From Fodinibius sp036381435 (GTDB taxonomy: Bacteria; Bacteroidota; Rhodothermia; Balneolales; Balneolaceae), in NCBI GenBank assembly GCA_036381435.1, contig DASVCW010000043.1, positions 62,001-126,000 on the forward strand: a stretch of 64,000 nt of DNA. Direction: 5' to 3'. Both the position numbers and the translations under genes were made by a program. The notes beneath the pieces were generated by a model. It did no database searches, had not been told where the DNA came from, and worked only from the letters and a program-made list of their open reading frames with translations. This document shows positions 36,062 to 45,022 of the stretch, piece after piece (position 1 is the stretch's first letter; the number at the start of each line of letters is the position of its first letter).

Positions 36062-37408
36062 CTACTGTCCCTGTTTCATACTGCCTTTTGCATTCATCCC
36101 GGCCTTCAATACAGCTTTAGAAGCCTGCTTCTGTTTTTCATCATCCTGGTATTTTAGTACCACTTTCTCAGGCAAGTAGATGTATTCAATCCCCGATGTA
36201 TCAGCCGGTATCGACAGATATACTTTATAATTTGATTTCACTCCCTCTAAAATTACTACGTTGTTACTATTCATTTTTCCTATAACTACTTGCCGCATAA
36301 CGGGGCTGCCATCTTCTTTTGTGTAAATAAAGCTCATTGAATCTTGCACATGTACGGCTTCAAGGGGCAGATACAGGGTATTGGGAAAGGAGTTAATATG
36401 GATTACATTACTTGTTGTCATTGCAGGGCGAAGTGTGGAATCTGATTCTTGAATTTCAATAATCACTTCATACACCTTTGCATCAGAATTGGGTCTTTGT
36501 ATGCCAATATTCGCTACATCCGTTACAACGCCTGTTAAGTTTTTTTCAGGCATAGCATCCAAACCTACATCTACGCGCTGTCCCTCTTCAATTTGTTGGA
36601 TATCCACTTCATTTACATAGGTGATCGATTCCATCACGTTGAAATCAGGTAATTCAGCTACTACCGGATTCCAGGCACTTATCGTACTGCCCTCAACCTG
36701 TTTACGCCCGTTCCAATCGCGTTCATAAATTACCATACCGCTTTCGGGAGCATAAATGGTAAAATCCTTCATTAAGTTTTGAATTTTTTGAACATCATTT
36801 TTCTTCTTTTGAAGTTCGGCTTCCACTTCTCTCAGTTCAGCCTCTGCCTGCTTTTGCCGGGTAATATAATTTTCTTTGGCTTGATTGTACTGACGTTTTG
36901 CCTGTTCATAATCGATTTGCCGCTGCCGCTGCACTGCCGGGGATTCATACTTTGACTGCTTTACCGCCAGTTGCGCCTCTTCCATCGCATACCGCAGATT
37001 TATAATTTCATTACGTGCTTCCGAAAGTGTAAGTGAACTATCCAGCCTGGCTTGTATCACCTGTGACTGCACTTGGTCGAGATCAAGTTGTGCAGTTTTT
37101 AACTTGGTCATTATTTCAGAACGGTTTAGTTCAGCAACAAAATCACCCTTTTCAACGATTGTACCTTCCGGTACCAATTTTTGTATTTCTACCCTGTAAA
37201 GCTCGATTTCCCGAATACCTCGCGGACCCATAATTTCGATAGATTTCTGAGCGCGCAGTTCACCGGTGGTAGTAACGGTAATGTTAAATTCACCTTGTCT
37301 GGGAGAAACAAGAATAGCGGTATTTCCAGAGCTTTCTGTCCCGAAAGCCATCCAAAAAATTAAAACCAACACTAAAAGCCCGCCCGGAAGTAAATACTTC
37401 TTTTTCAT
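36062..37408 (-). CDS. HlyD/MacA-type periplasmic adaptor protein
   Basis: 448 residues with an N-terminal membrane anchor (LLPGGLLVLVLIFWMAF). A lipoyl-like half, then a long coiled-coil hairpin (about 105-205, RQIDYEQAKRQYNQAKENYITRQKQ region), then the second lipoyl half (ITIYAPESGMVIY type) and beta-barrel and membrane-proximal domains up to the C-terminus. It bridges the inner-membrane permease and TolC. It is the first gene of the operon, 41 nt before the permease. The substrate (drug, peptide or lipid) is unknown. Confidence 0.9.
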   Translation of the reverse strand: MKKKYLLPGGLLVLVLIFWMAFGTESSGNTAILVSPRQGEFNITVTTTGELRAQKSIEIMGPRGIREIELYRVEIQKLVPEGTIVEKGDFVAELNRSEIMTKLKTAQLDLDQVQSQVIQARLDSSLTLSEARNEIINLRYAMEEAQLAVKQSKYESPAVQRQRQIDYEQAKRQYNQAKENYITRQKQAEAELREVEAELQKKKNDVQKIQNLMKDFTIYAPESGMVIYERDWNGRKQVEGSTISAWNPVVAELPDFNVMESITYVNEVDIQQIEEGQRVDVGLDAMPEKNLTGVVTDVANIGIQRPNSDAKVYEVIIEIQESDSTLRPAMTTSNVIHINSFPNTLYLPLEAVHVQDSMSFIYTKEDGSPVMRQVVIGKMNSNNVVILEGVKSNYKVYLSIPADTSGIEYIYLPEKVVLKYQDDEKQKQASKAVLKAGMNAKGSMKQGQ

Positions 37409-37592
37409 AACAATAAAACTGAGAAGTGATTAATAACAACTATGGTAATAGTAAAAAATAAATTACAAACATACACTTTTCTTCTTAATTATGTTAAAAG
37501 GGGAGTAAAAGTGCCTATTTTTTGCACAAATGCAGGACCAGCTATCAGAACTGGCTGGAGGAAAAGCTCTTCAGGAATATGATGGTTATATT

Positions 37593-38552
37593 CTATCCAC
37601 CATTCTCTTCCGGCAGCTCCTTCACTACTGTAATAACCAAATCATGTAGTTTCCAGTCTATCTGAAGTACCCTTTGGCGGGTTTTTTCAATGTTGTCCAG
37701 AATGTTTGCATCTTTTTTGGGAATGATGAAAGCCTCGCCGAAAAAAACATTCCCCGCTTCGCGAAGTCTGATTCGGACATCATCCACCCAGTCCAGCTCT
37801 ATAATGCTTTCATGGAGCTTTGCCATTATAGGTTCTTCCTTTTGCTTGTCGATGGTTGTTGGTATTTCATCCATAAGGCCGGTGACGCTGTCTTTTAAGC
37901 TGTTAATGCCGTCTTTTAAAACTGAAATGCTAATAAAAATAGCAGCTGCGGCGTCCATCCACCAAAGGCCGAAACCGATACCGATAATCCCGACAATGGC
38001 GGCGACAGCAGTCATCCAGTCGGCTTTTTGGGCCTGAGCATCGGTATGCAGTATTTTGTTGTGCAGCTTTTCGGATAGAGGCAGCTTCTTGCGTCCCAAA
38101 ATGACTGCGGGAACGGCACTGTAGGTAAGCGCGGCGATCATCACCCATCCCATCCAGATGGTATTGCCGAAAAGGGTGATGGCTCCGATGGTAGGATGTT
38201 CTGCTTTTACCAATGCGATGGTTGAATCAACAATCAAAAAAATGCCCATTCCAAACAGGGCTACTGATCCGCAAAGAAATGCTATACTATAAACCCGGTG
38301 GTAGCCATAGAGGAATTTTTTAGTAGCCGGTTTATTATAGAAGCGAGATGCCACAAGAAACGATATGGCGGGAACTAAGCTCAGCAAATCTTCGAGCCAT
38401 GCGGCTTTCATGGCCTGGGAATTACCCATACTCAAATACATCACTACTACAACTGATATTAGATATCCCACCGTTATCCATTCCAGCCAAATGGTTCTTT
38501 TGAAGGTTTTTTGCAGCTTTTCAGGAAATTCAAAATCTCCGGTGGTAATCAT
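37593..38552 (-). CDS. Cation diffusion facilitator (CDF) family transporter
   Basis: 319 residues with about six membrane helices and a C-terminal cytoplasmic ferredoxin-like domain (about 220-319). Family features are the acidic residues in helix 2 (WLEDLLSLVP) and the HTDAQAQKADWMT motif at helix 5. The helix-5 acidic residues are spaced differently from the usual HxxxD/DxxxD metal site, so the metal cannot be assigned. It exports divalent cations from the cytoplasm using the proton gradient. Its ATG overlaps the stop of the solute-binding lipoprotein gene by 4 nt, which implies translational coupling. Confidence 0.85.
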   Translation of the reverse strand: MITTGDFEFPEKLQKTFKRTIWLEWITVGYLISVVVVMYLSMGNSQAMKAAWLEDLLSLVPAISFLVASRFYNKPATKKFLYGYHRVYSIAFLCGSVALFGMGIFLIVDSTIALVKAEHPTIGAITLFGNTIWMGWVMIAALTYSAVPAVILGRKKLPLSEKLHNKILHTDAQAQKADWMTAVAAIVGIIGIGFGLWWMDAAAAIFISISVLKDGINSLKDSVTGLMDEIPTTIDKQKEEPIMAKLHESIIELDWVDDVRIRLREAGNVFFGEAFIIPKKDANILDNIEKTRQRVLQIDWKLHDLVITVVKELPEENGG

Positions 38553-39007
38553 TCTTTTATATTTTGGTATTCATTCAGAAATTGCTCCAGCCGCATAAGA
38601 AAGGCATTCTCGCCGGGAGGTATGGCAATAACATGCTGTTTATTATCCACTTTTATATAGGGATTTGTAAAGCCTACATGCTTTTTCCAGGGTGAATTTT
38701 TGGTAAAACCGCCAATAAGCATGTGGATTTCTCCCTTTTCTAACAGGGGAACAAGTTCACTTTCATCAGCTACAAACCATTCAATGGTCGCGTTTAGCTC
38801 TTTAGCAAAAGCTTTTGTAAGTAATACCTCTCTTCCCTTCGGCTCGTCGTTTTGTATCATCACCCAGCCTTCATGTATCGCTACTCCCACTTTTAAGGTG
38901 TCATTAAGCGCTTCTTCTAAAGTGCCCCGTGCGTCTTGAGGATATCGTCCACAAGCTGTTAAAAAAGCTATGGATAGTATTAAACTGAGTTGAATGAAAA
39001 ATCGCAT
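38549..39007 (-). CDS. Shortened solute-binding-like lipoprotein (family 3 type)
   Basis: 152 residues with a lipoprotein signal ending at LTACG (Cys19). The rest begins like a family 3 periplasmic solute-binding protein (LKVGVAIHEGWVM; FAKELNATIEWFVADESELVPLLEKGEIHMLIGGFT; VGFTNPYI). It then passes almost directly to what looks like the C-terminal segment (HVIAIPPGENAFLMRLEQFLNEY). The second lobe, normally about 90 residues, is missing. The frame is open and uninterrupted, so this is a compact protein rather than a decayed gene. It overlaps the CDF gene by 4 nt, which suggests a joint function, perhaps sensing or delivering a metal or its ligand (inference). Confidence 0.75.
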   Translation of the reverse strand: MRFFIQLSLILSIAFLTACGRYPQDARGTLEEALNDTLKVGVAIHEGWVMIQNDEPKGREVLLTKAFAKELNATIEWFVADESELVPLLEKGEIHMLIGGFTKNSPWKKHVGFTNPYIKVDNKQHVIAIPPGENAFLMRLEQFLNEYQNIKE

Positions 39008-39228
39008 CTCTCTTTTTCTTTAGTAGTTTACTCCACTTTTCAGGCTTAAAGGGAGTGGTGCATAAGCATTCCTCGGGACACTTCCGATCCCTTTACTCAA
39101 CTAATAAAAGCAGTAAGAGATTCCATATGAGCGGCTTAAGAAAATGACGAAATTGAAAACAAAAATTTTTCCATTTGCAATCACCCCTTTTTTCTCTATG
39201 TTTATTTTGTAACTAAAGTATTGGGAGT

Positions 39229-40368
39229 ATGGTGATTATTGCAATTCCAAAAGAAACGGCTGAGCATGAGCGGCGGGTGGCACTGGTCCCGGAGACGGTG
39301 GCTAAGCTGACTGAAAAGGGACTCGAAGTCCGGGTTGAAGCGAATGCAGGACACTCTTCAAATTATCCTGATTCTGCTTACGAAGAAGCCGGAGCTCAAA
39401 TTCAGCCTGATCGGGATAAGCTCTTTACCGAAGCTGATATTCTCATTAGCATCCAGGCGCCGAATGAAGAAGATCTGAAACGGATGAAGCCGGGAAGTAT
39501 CCTCATCTGTTTTCTTTGGGCGCTTCAGAATGAAAAAATCGTTCATCTTCTTCAAGAAAAGAAAATTACTGCTCTGGGAATGGATGCTGTTCCCCGAATT
39601 TCCCGCGCTCAAAATATGGATGCTCTTTCATCCATGAGTTCCATTTCGGGCTATAAAGCCGCGTTGATCGGTGCCAATGAGTTAGACCGCTATCTGCCTA
39701 TGATGATGACCGCCGCCGGAACCATCGCTCCATCTAAAGTGCTGGTTCTGGGAGCCGGAGTTGCGGGACTTCAGGCCATCGCTACTTCAAAAAGGCTCGG
39801 AGCGGTGGTTGAAGCCTTTGATGTTCGCCCCGTAGTGAAAGAACAGGTTGAAAGCCTCGGCGCCAAATTTGTAGAAGTTCCTGACCTGGATGAAGATTCC
39901 GAAACCAAGGGAGGCTATGCTAAAGAACTCTCCGAAGATAAACAAGAACGCCAGCGGCAGGTGATTCACGAACATGCTAAAAAGTCGGATATTATCATCA
40001 CCACGGCACTCATTCCGGGCAAACCTGCTCCCTTGCTGATCACCAAAGAAATGGTGCGGGACATGCATCCGGGCGCTGTGATTGTTGATCTGGCTGCCGA
40101 GCAGGGTGGAAATTGTGAGCTTACCGAACCCGGTAAGGCAATGGTTCTAAATGGAGTAAAAATCCTCGGTCCGCTTAATTTGCCGAGTCAACTGGCACAT
40201 CATGCCAGCCAATTGTATTCTAAAAATATGCTGGCATTGCTGAATCACTTGTTAAAAGACGGCAAGCCGGAATTTAACTTTGAAGATGAAATTACGCGTA
40301 GCACTACCATTACGCATGAAGGCAAAATTATCAGTCCAATGCTTAAAGAAAACTCAAAATCCGAATGA
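39229..40368 (+). CDS. pntAA: NAD(P) transhydrogenase alpha subunit, part 1
   Basis: 379 residues covering the soluble NAD-binding domain I of the proton-translocating transhydrogenase, with no membrane helices. Motifs are MVIIAIPKETAEHERRVALVP at the start, GMDAVPRISRAQNMDALSSM near 130 and the Rossmann motif VLVLGAGVAGLQAIATSKRLGA near 170. It lies in a three-gene operon with pntAB and pntB, the split architecture of many alpha-proteobacteria and Bacteroidota-like bacteria. It uses the proton gradient to drive hydride transfer from NADH to NADP, supplying NADPH. Confidence 0.94.
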   Translation: MVIIAIPKETAEHERRVALVPETVAKLTEKGLEVRVEANAGHSSNYPDSAYEEAGAQIQPDRDKLFTEADILISIQAPNEEDLKRMKPGSILICFLWALQNEKIVHLLQEKKITALGMDAVPRISRAQNMDALSSMSSISGYKAALIGANELDRYLPMMMTAAGTIAPSKVLVLGAGVAGLQAIATSKRLGAVVEAFDVRPVVKEQVESLGAKFVEVPDLDEDSETKGGYAKELSEDKQERQRQVIHEHAKKSDIIITTALIPGKPAPLLITKEMVRDMHPGAVIVDLAAEQGGNCELTEPGKAMVLNGVKILGPLNLPSQLAHHASQLYSKNMLALLNHLLKDGKPEFNFEDEITRSTTITHEGKIISPMLKENSKSE

Positions 40369-40431
40369 CTAAAATTCGAAACGCTTGCTGTTTCGAACAT
40401 TCGGATTTCGAGTTTAGAAAATTCAACTACT

Positions 40432-40710
40432 ATGTCTGCACTTATTTTCAATTTATTCATTTTCGTTCTCGCCTCTTTTGTAGGTTTTGAACTGATTTCC
40501 AAAGTGCCGCCCAACCTGCATACACCGCTGATGTCCGGTGCCAATGCTATTTCGGGTATTACGATCCTGGGGGCGTTGATCGTAGCGGGACAAGCGGGCG
40601 ATGAATTTGCTCAAATAATCGGGTTTGTGGCTATTGTTTTTGCGACCATTAATGTAGTTGGCGGATTTATGGTAACCGACCGAATGCTCGAAATGTTCAA
40701 AAAACGCTGA
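40432..40710 (+). CDS. pntAB: NAD(P) transhydrogenase alpha subunit, part 2
   Basis: 92 residues, the membrane part of the split alpha subunit. It has three helices: a first one near 2-20, TPLMSGANAISGITILGALIVAG and IIGFVAIVFATINVVGGFMVTDRML. The conserved HTPLMSGANAISG segment is diagnostic. The gene sits 63 nt after pntAA and 99 nt before pntB; the first gap holds a repetitive AAATTCGAAACG...TTTCGAACATTCGGATTT hairpin. Confidence 0.94.
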   Translation: MSALIFNLFIFVLASFVGFELISKVPPNLHTPLMSGANAISGITILGALIVAGQAGDEFAQIIGFVAIVFATINVVGGFMVTDRMLEMFKKR

Positions 40711-40809
40711 TTAAGCAGATTTATCTGATCTCGCTGATGAAGTAGAGTAGCCTTTGGCTGCTCTTTTTAAAATCAGCGGAATCAAATAAATCACCTTTAA
40801 TCTGCGATT

Positions 40810-42198
40810 ATGTTTTTGCCTTACATTATTCAGCTCGTTTATCTGCTGGCGACAGGAATCTTTATCGTTGGCATTAAACGGCTTGGTTCTCCCGCTACCG
40901 CACGTTCGGGAAATCAGCTTGCCGCGCTTGGTATGTTACTCGGGGTGATTGTTACTTTATTTGATCAACAGATTGTTTCTTTTGAATACATCGTTGCCGG
41001 TGTTATTGTGGGTTCGGCTATCGGTGTAATTGCTGCAAAGAAAGTAGAAATGACGGCGATGCCCGAAATGGTAGCTATTTTTAACGGATTCGGGGGCGGA
41101 GCTTCAGCATTGGTGGCATGGGGTGAATTTATCCGGGTTGAACCCGCTCTTTTTGCCACCCAGGATTTGATTACTATCGGGCTCAGCATCCTTATCGGCG
41201 CGGTCACTTTTACCGGCAGTTTTATTGCCTTCGGTAAACTACAAGGTTTTATAAGCGGAAATCCCATCACTTTTCCGGCTCAAAATATTTTTAACGCCCT
41301 GCTTACCGCCGCTACTTTAGGTTTAGTAGCCTGGTTAGCTTTTGACCCTGCTAATCAACTTATTTTCTGGCTGATATTCGGACTCGCGCTCCTGCTTGGC
41401 GTTCTCACTGTGTTACCCATTGGCGGCGCTGATATGCCGGTGGTTATTTCATTGCTCAACTCCTACTCAGGCTTAGCTGCCGCTATGACGGGATTTGTCA
41501 TCAGCAACAATCTGCTCATTATCAGTGGGGCGCTGGTAGGTGCTGCGGGACTTATTCTTACCAATATTATGTGCAAAGCGATGAATCGGACGCTTGGCAA
41601 TGTGCTTTTCGGTGCTTTCGGGGGAAGTGATTCTACGGGAGCAGGTCCGGCTGACGATACCGATAAAACAGTCCGTGAAACTACCGCTGATGATGTCGCT
41701 CTTCAATGCGCTTATGCTCAAAAAGTGGTGATTGTTCCCGGCTATGGATTGGCGGTTGCCCAGGCTCAGCATGTACTTAAAGAAGTAGCCAATAAACTGG
41801 AAAAACGCGGAGTGGAAGTGAAGTACGGCATTCATCCTGTGGCGGGGCGAATGCCGGGGCATATGAATGTTTTGCTGGCTGAAGCGGACGTACCCTATGA
41901 TCAGCTTTATGATATGGAGCAGATCAATCCGGAGTTTAAATCAACGGATGTGGTGCTGATCATCGGAGCGAATGACGTGGTAAATCCGGCCGCAAAAACA
42001 GCACCGGGAAGCCCTATTTACGGAATGCCTATTTTAAATGTGGATGAAGCGAAACGAACGATTATTTTTAAACGAAGTTTAAGCCCCGGGTTTGCCGGTA
42101 TTGACAATGAGCTGTTTTATGAGGAAAGCAACCAAATGTTTTTCGGAGACGCAAAGAAATCGCTGCAAAGTTTGAGCCAGGCTTTGAATGAGGTATAA
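40810..42198 (+). CDS. pntB: NAD(P) transhydrogenase beta subunit
   Basis: 462 residues. The N-terminal two thirds hold about nine membrane helices forming the proton channel. The C-terminal domain III (about 290-462) binds NADP: VVIVPGYGLAVAQAQHVL, the KYGIHPVAGRMPGHMNVLLAEA motif and the VLIIGANDVVNPAA motif are intact. It completes the transhydrogenase with pntAA and pntAB. A small unknown membrane-protein gene follows 80 nt later. Confidence 0.95.
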   Translation: MFLPYIIQLVYLLATGIFIVGIKRLGSPATARSGNQLAALGMLLGVIVTLFDQQIVSFEYIVAGVIVGSAIGVIAAKKVEMTAMPEMVAIFNGFGGGASALVAWGEFIRVEPALFATQDLITIGLSILIGAVTFTGSFIAFGKLQGFISGNPITFPAQNIFNALLTAATLGLVAWLAFDPANQLIFWLIFGLALLLGVLTVLPIGGADMPVVISLLNSYSGLAAAMTGFVISNNLLIISGALVGAAGLILTNIMCKAMNRTLGNVLFGAFGGSDSTGAGPADDTDKTVRETTADDVALQCAYAQKVVIVPGYGLAVAQAQHVLKEVANKLEKRGVEVKYGIHPVAGRMPGHMNVLLAEADVPYDQLYDMEQINPEFKSTDVVLIIGANDVVNPAAKTAPGSPIYGMPILNVDEAKRTIIFKRSLSPGFAGIDNELFYEESNQMFFGDAKKSLQSLSQALNEV

Positions 42199-42278
42199 AT
42201 TTAGGCCGCAGATTTTCACGGATTGAAACGGATTTTTATGAGCAAAAGGCTATGATAAATTGAAAGGTAATTCTAATT

Positions 42279-42488
42279 ATGTCTAAAAATATCATTAAAA
42301 ATGGTTTAGGCCTGTTAACAGGCTTCCTGATCTTCGAACTTTTCCTGTTCTTCTTCTATCCCGATGACTTCATTTTATCAGAAGGTAATGAAGATCAGAT
42401 CGCAACTTATCTTGCTATTTTTGTAGCCCTTATGGGTGGAATGACTTATAGTTCAAAAAAATCTACTGAAGAAAAAGAAAAGAAATAA
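42279..42488 (+). CDS. Small membrane protein downstream of pntB
   Basis: 69 residues with two hydrophobic helices (LGLLTGFLIFELFLFFFY and YLAIFVALMGGMTYS) and a lysine/glutamate-rich tail. I recognise no family. It is on the same strand as the pnt genes and could be the last member of that transcript. The coding call rests on the helices, an unbroken frame and the position. Confidence 0.55.
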   Translation: MSKNIIKNGLGLLTGFLIFELFLFFFYPDDFILSEGNEDQIATYLAIFVALMGGMTYSSKKSTEEKEKK

Positions 42489-42586
42489 CATTACCTAATA
42501 CCGCAAGTTTGTAACTTGTGGCAGGAAGCGATTTGCACTGATTTCAACTGATAAAAAATCTGCGTTTTTCTGTGCTGATCTGTGGC

Positions 42587-43861
42587 TCAATCAACCTCCG
42601 CATCTTGTTCATAGGTTTTCATCGCTCCTAAAAAGCATAAACTGCTGAAAATTCCGCAACAGGTAATCACCAGCATCAGGGATTTTGCGGCACCGTAGGT
42701 TCCGGTAAAAACGTGATCCATAAGCCAGCCGGTGAGGGGCGGGCCAATGCCGAAGCCTACCACACTGATGACAAACAAATACAATCCACCCGCTAAAGCG
42801 CGCATGTTGGGCTTCACCAAATATTGCAAAATGGCAGCAGCGACGCCGTTATAGGATGAGGAAATTACATTGGCAAAGCCTATTAAAATGAGGGCTGTGG
42901 TACCGGTTTCAGCAAAAAGTCCGAAATAGTAAAGCGGCAGGCAAGCCAGTCCCGCAACCATACCCATCACAAAACGCCGGGAATCACCGAAACGGTTTGC
43001 CAGCCAGTCAGCGGCCTGACCAGAAGCCATCACGCTGATTCCTGTTGCCATCATGAACCAACCATATTGGGGGATGAGCGATGCTGCGCCGTGAATATCT
43101 GTTAATACAATGCCGACAAATCCCAAAATAGTGTACCCGGTAAAGGCCAGGAAGGAAAATCCCGCCAAGTGCAACAACACGGTTTTTTTTCTCAAAATGT
43201 AGCTGATAACTTCCCCAAAACTTGATTTCAGCTCATACCCGGAATTTTGCTGAGTGATTCCCCGGGGCAACTCACGTATCACCCAAAAAGCGATGAAGGC
43301 GATAATAATGCCCGGCAGTCCTACGGCGATCATCGCAGTGCGCCAATTTGTGGCCTGGGCGATGTTGCCTCCTGCCAGAAAAGCCACGCCGATGCCTACG
43401 AAAATACCGGCGGCATAAATAGAAAATACGGTGGCACGCTGACGGGGATGAAAATAATCGGAAAGCAGTGAGTAAACGGCGGGACTTAAGGCGGATTCGC
43501 TTATGCCTACGAAAAACCGTGCTGTCACCAAAAAAGCGAGAGAGCTTGCGAAACCACTGACGATCGTCATTAAGCTCCAAACTATAAGCCCGATGATAAT
43601 CATCCATTTTCGTGAATAGAGATCGGCCAGGCGTCCCATCGGGATACCGCAAAGGGCATAAATGAATGAAAAGGCGGGGCCGTAGAGTAAGCCGATCTGA
43701 AAATTGTTGAGCGACAATTCTTGCTGAATGCGGGGCGCTAAAACGGCGATGATCTGCCGGTCCACGAAGCTGGATATGTAGATGAGCGTAAGCAGTCCGA
43801 GTACAAGCCAGGCATATGGGCTGGAAACCAATTTTTTGGCTTGTTGTTTCGTTAAAGACAT
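42587..43861 (-). CDS. MFS transporter (spinster-like)
   Basis: 424 residues with about 12 membrane helices in two six-helix halves. The motif SFVDRQIIAVLAPRIQQEL followed by GPAFSFIYALCGIPMGRLADLYSRKW (the MFS loop 2-3 motif GxxaDrysRkw) matches the 'spinster' branch often annotated for lipid-like or aromatic substrates. The actual substrate is unknown. It is monocistronic on the minus strand. Confidence 0.88.
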   Translation of the reverse strand: MSLTKQQAKKLVSSPYAWLVLGLLTLIYISSFVDRQIIAVLAPRIQQELSLNNFQIGLLYGPAFSFIYALCGIPMGRLADLYSRKWMIIIGLIVWSLMTIVSGFASSLAFLVTARFFVGISESALSPAVYSLLSDYFHPRQRATVFSIYAAGIFVGIGVAFLAGGNIAQATNWRTAMIAVGLPGIIIAFIAFWVIRELPRGITQQNSGYELKSSFGEVISYILRKKTVLLHLAGFSFLAFTGYTILGFVGIVLTDIHGAASLIPQYGWFMMATGISVMASGQAADWLANRFGDSRRFVMGMVAGLACLPLYYFGLFAETGTTALILIGFANVISSSYNGVAAAILQYLVKPNMRALAGGLYLFVISVVGFGIGPPLTGWLMDHVFTGTYGAAKSLMLVITCCGIFSSLCFLGAMKTYEQDAEVD

Positions 43862-44203
43862 TCTGATTGAATTTGGCTATTTTCGTGTGGCTTAAGGTAG
43901 CAGAATTTGACGGTTGAAATCTACCTGGATGAGAAATTTATTGTTAGATTCTGAAAAAATAACTTTTTCAAAAGGCCATCCCCCTGCGCCCCCTTCAAAG
44001 GGGGAAAGATGCTCCGCTGATTTCATCAGCGGATAAGTCTCGTATTCCTATTACTTTACATAAAAAATAATAGCTGAATTATTGCAAATAATTCAGCTTA
44101 AGTCCCCCTTTGAAGGGGCGCAGGGGGATGACTAAAGCAGTTGAATAAAAACCGGCAAAAAGCTTGTAAAAATTCTATTATTAACACTCAAAACAATCCT
44201 TTT
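43862..44203. repeat. Large palindromic CCCCCTGCGCCCCCTT element
   Basis: ATCCCCCTGCGCCCCCTTCA at 43977-43996 faces TGAAGGGGCGCAGGGGGAT at 44112-44130, so the whole 155-nt block is an inverted repeat. Nested inside are two perfect hairpins: TCCGCTGA/TCAGCGGA near 44014-44034, and AGCTGAATTATT/AATAATTCAGCT near 44072-44099. The block lies between the divergent MFS and nth genes. Related CCCCTT blocks are at 3669-3866 and 60362-60512. Confidence 0.7.
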
Positions 44204-44917
44204 ATGGCTAAAGTGAAGCTGTATGATGATCTTCCAAAACTTCCTGAGAAAACAGATGAACAAAGAGAATGGGCGGCACAAATTTTGGAAGCGCTGTACA
44301 AATACTATCCAAATCCGCACTGTGAGTTGAATCATCGTAATCCGTTTGAACTTCTCTGTGCCACGATTTTAAGTGCCCAGTGTACCGATGTTCGTGTCAA
44401 TAAAGTCACTCCGGATTTATTTGAAGCCTATCCCACTCCTGAAGCTATGGCTGAGGCACCTGTTCAGGAATTGGAAGAACTGGTGCGTTCAACCGGATTT
44501 TACCGGAATAAAACCAAGGCGCTAAAAGAATCATCGCAGGCTATTGTTGAAAAACATGACGGGGAAGTTCCGCAAACCATGGATGAACTGCTGAATCTGC
44601 ACGGTGTGGCGCGAAAAACCGCAAACGTGGTTTTGGGAAATGCTTTTAGCATCAACAACGGTGTGGTGGTTGATACGCACGTGCGCCGTTTTGCCAATCG
44701 TTATGCGCTGACTGAAGAAGAAAAAAACACCAATAAGATTGAACGCGATCTGATGGCTCTCTTTCCCCGTGAAAGCTGGACTGACCTTTCCCATCTGATG
44801 ATTCATCACGGAAGAAATGTCTGTAAAGCTCGAATTTCTGAACCGCCCGATCACCCTGTTTGTCGTAAATATGGAATTGAATGTAAGTGTCATGAAATGA
44901 GAGAAGCAGCAGAATAG
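44204..44917 (+). CDS. nth: Endonuclease III (base-excision repair glycosylase/lyase)
   Basis: 237 residues from ATG 44204; the upstream 21-codon extension has no family resemblance. The helix-hairpin-helix LHGVARKTANVVLGNAF carries the catalytic lysine and VVDTHVRR the catalytic aspartate. It removes oxidised pyrimidines and nicks the abasic site. The C-terminus has four cysteines (VCKAR...HPVCRKYGIECKC), but their spacing C-x12-C-x6-C-x-C differs from the usual C-x6-C-x2-C-x5-C of the 4Fe-4S loop, so cluster binding is uncertain. It may lead the transcript into the MEMO-family gene 105 nt downstream. Confidence 0.93.
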   Translation: MAKVKLYDDLPKLPEKTDEQREWAAQILEALYKYYPNPHCELNHRNPFELLCATILSAQCTDVRVNKVTPDLFEAYPTPEAMAEAPVQELEELVRSTGFYRNKTKALKESSQAIVEKHDGEVPQTMDELLNLHGVARKTANVVLGNAFSINNGVVVDTHVRRFANRYALTEEEKNTNKIERDLMALFPRESWTDLSHLMIHHGRNVCKARISEPPDHPVCRKYGIECKCHEMREAAE

Positions 44918-45022
44918 TTGAAATGTTTGGTATAGGGAATAGAGTATTAAAGCATAAGGAAGAACAGCCTTATTCCTTATTTCCTTATACCTTTACACCC
45001 TTAATTTTATAACAAAGAAAAA

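Noticed and set aside
33185..38552. A single metal-efflux operon including the CDF gene
   Set aside because: A 184-nt gap separates the CDF gene from the HlyD gene, and the HlyD-FtsX-TolC set is of the MacA/MacB type, not a CzcCBA system.
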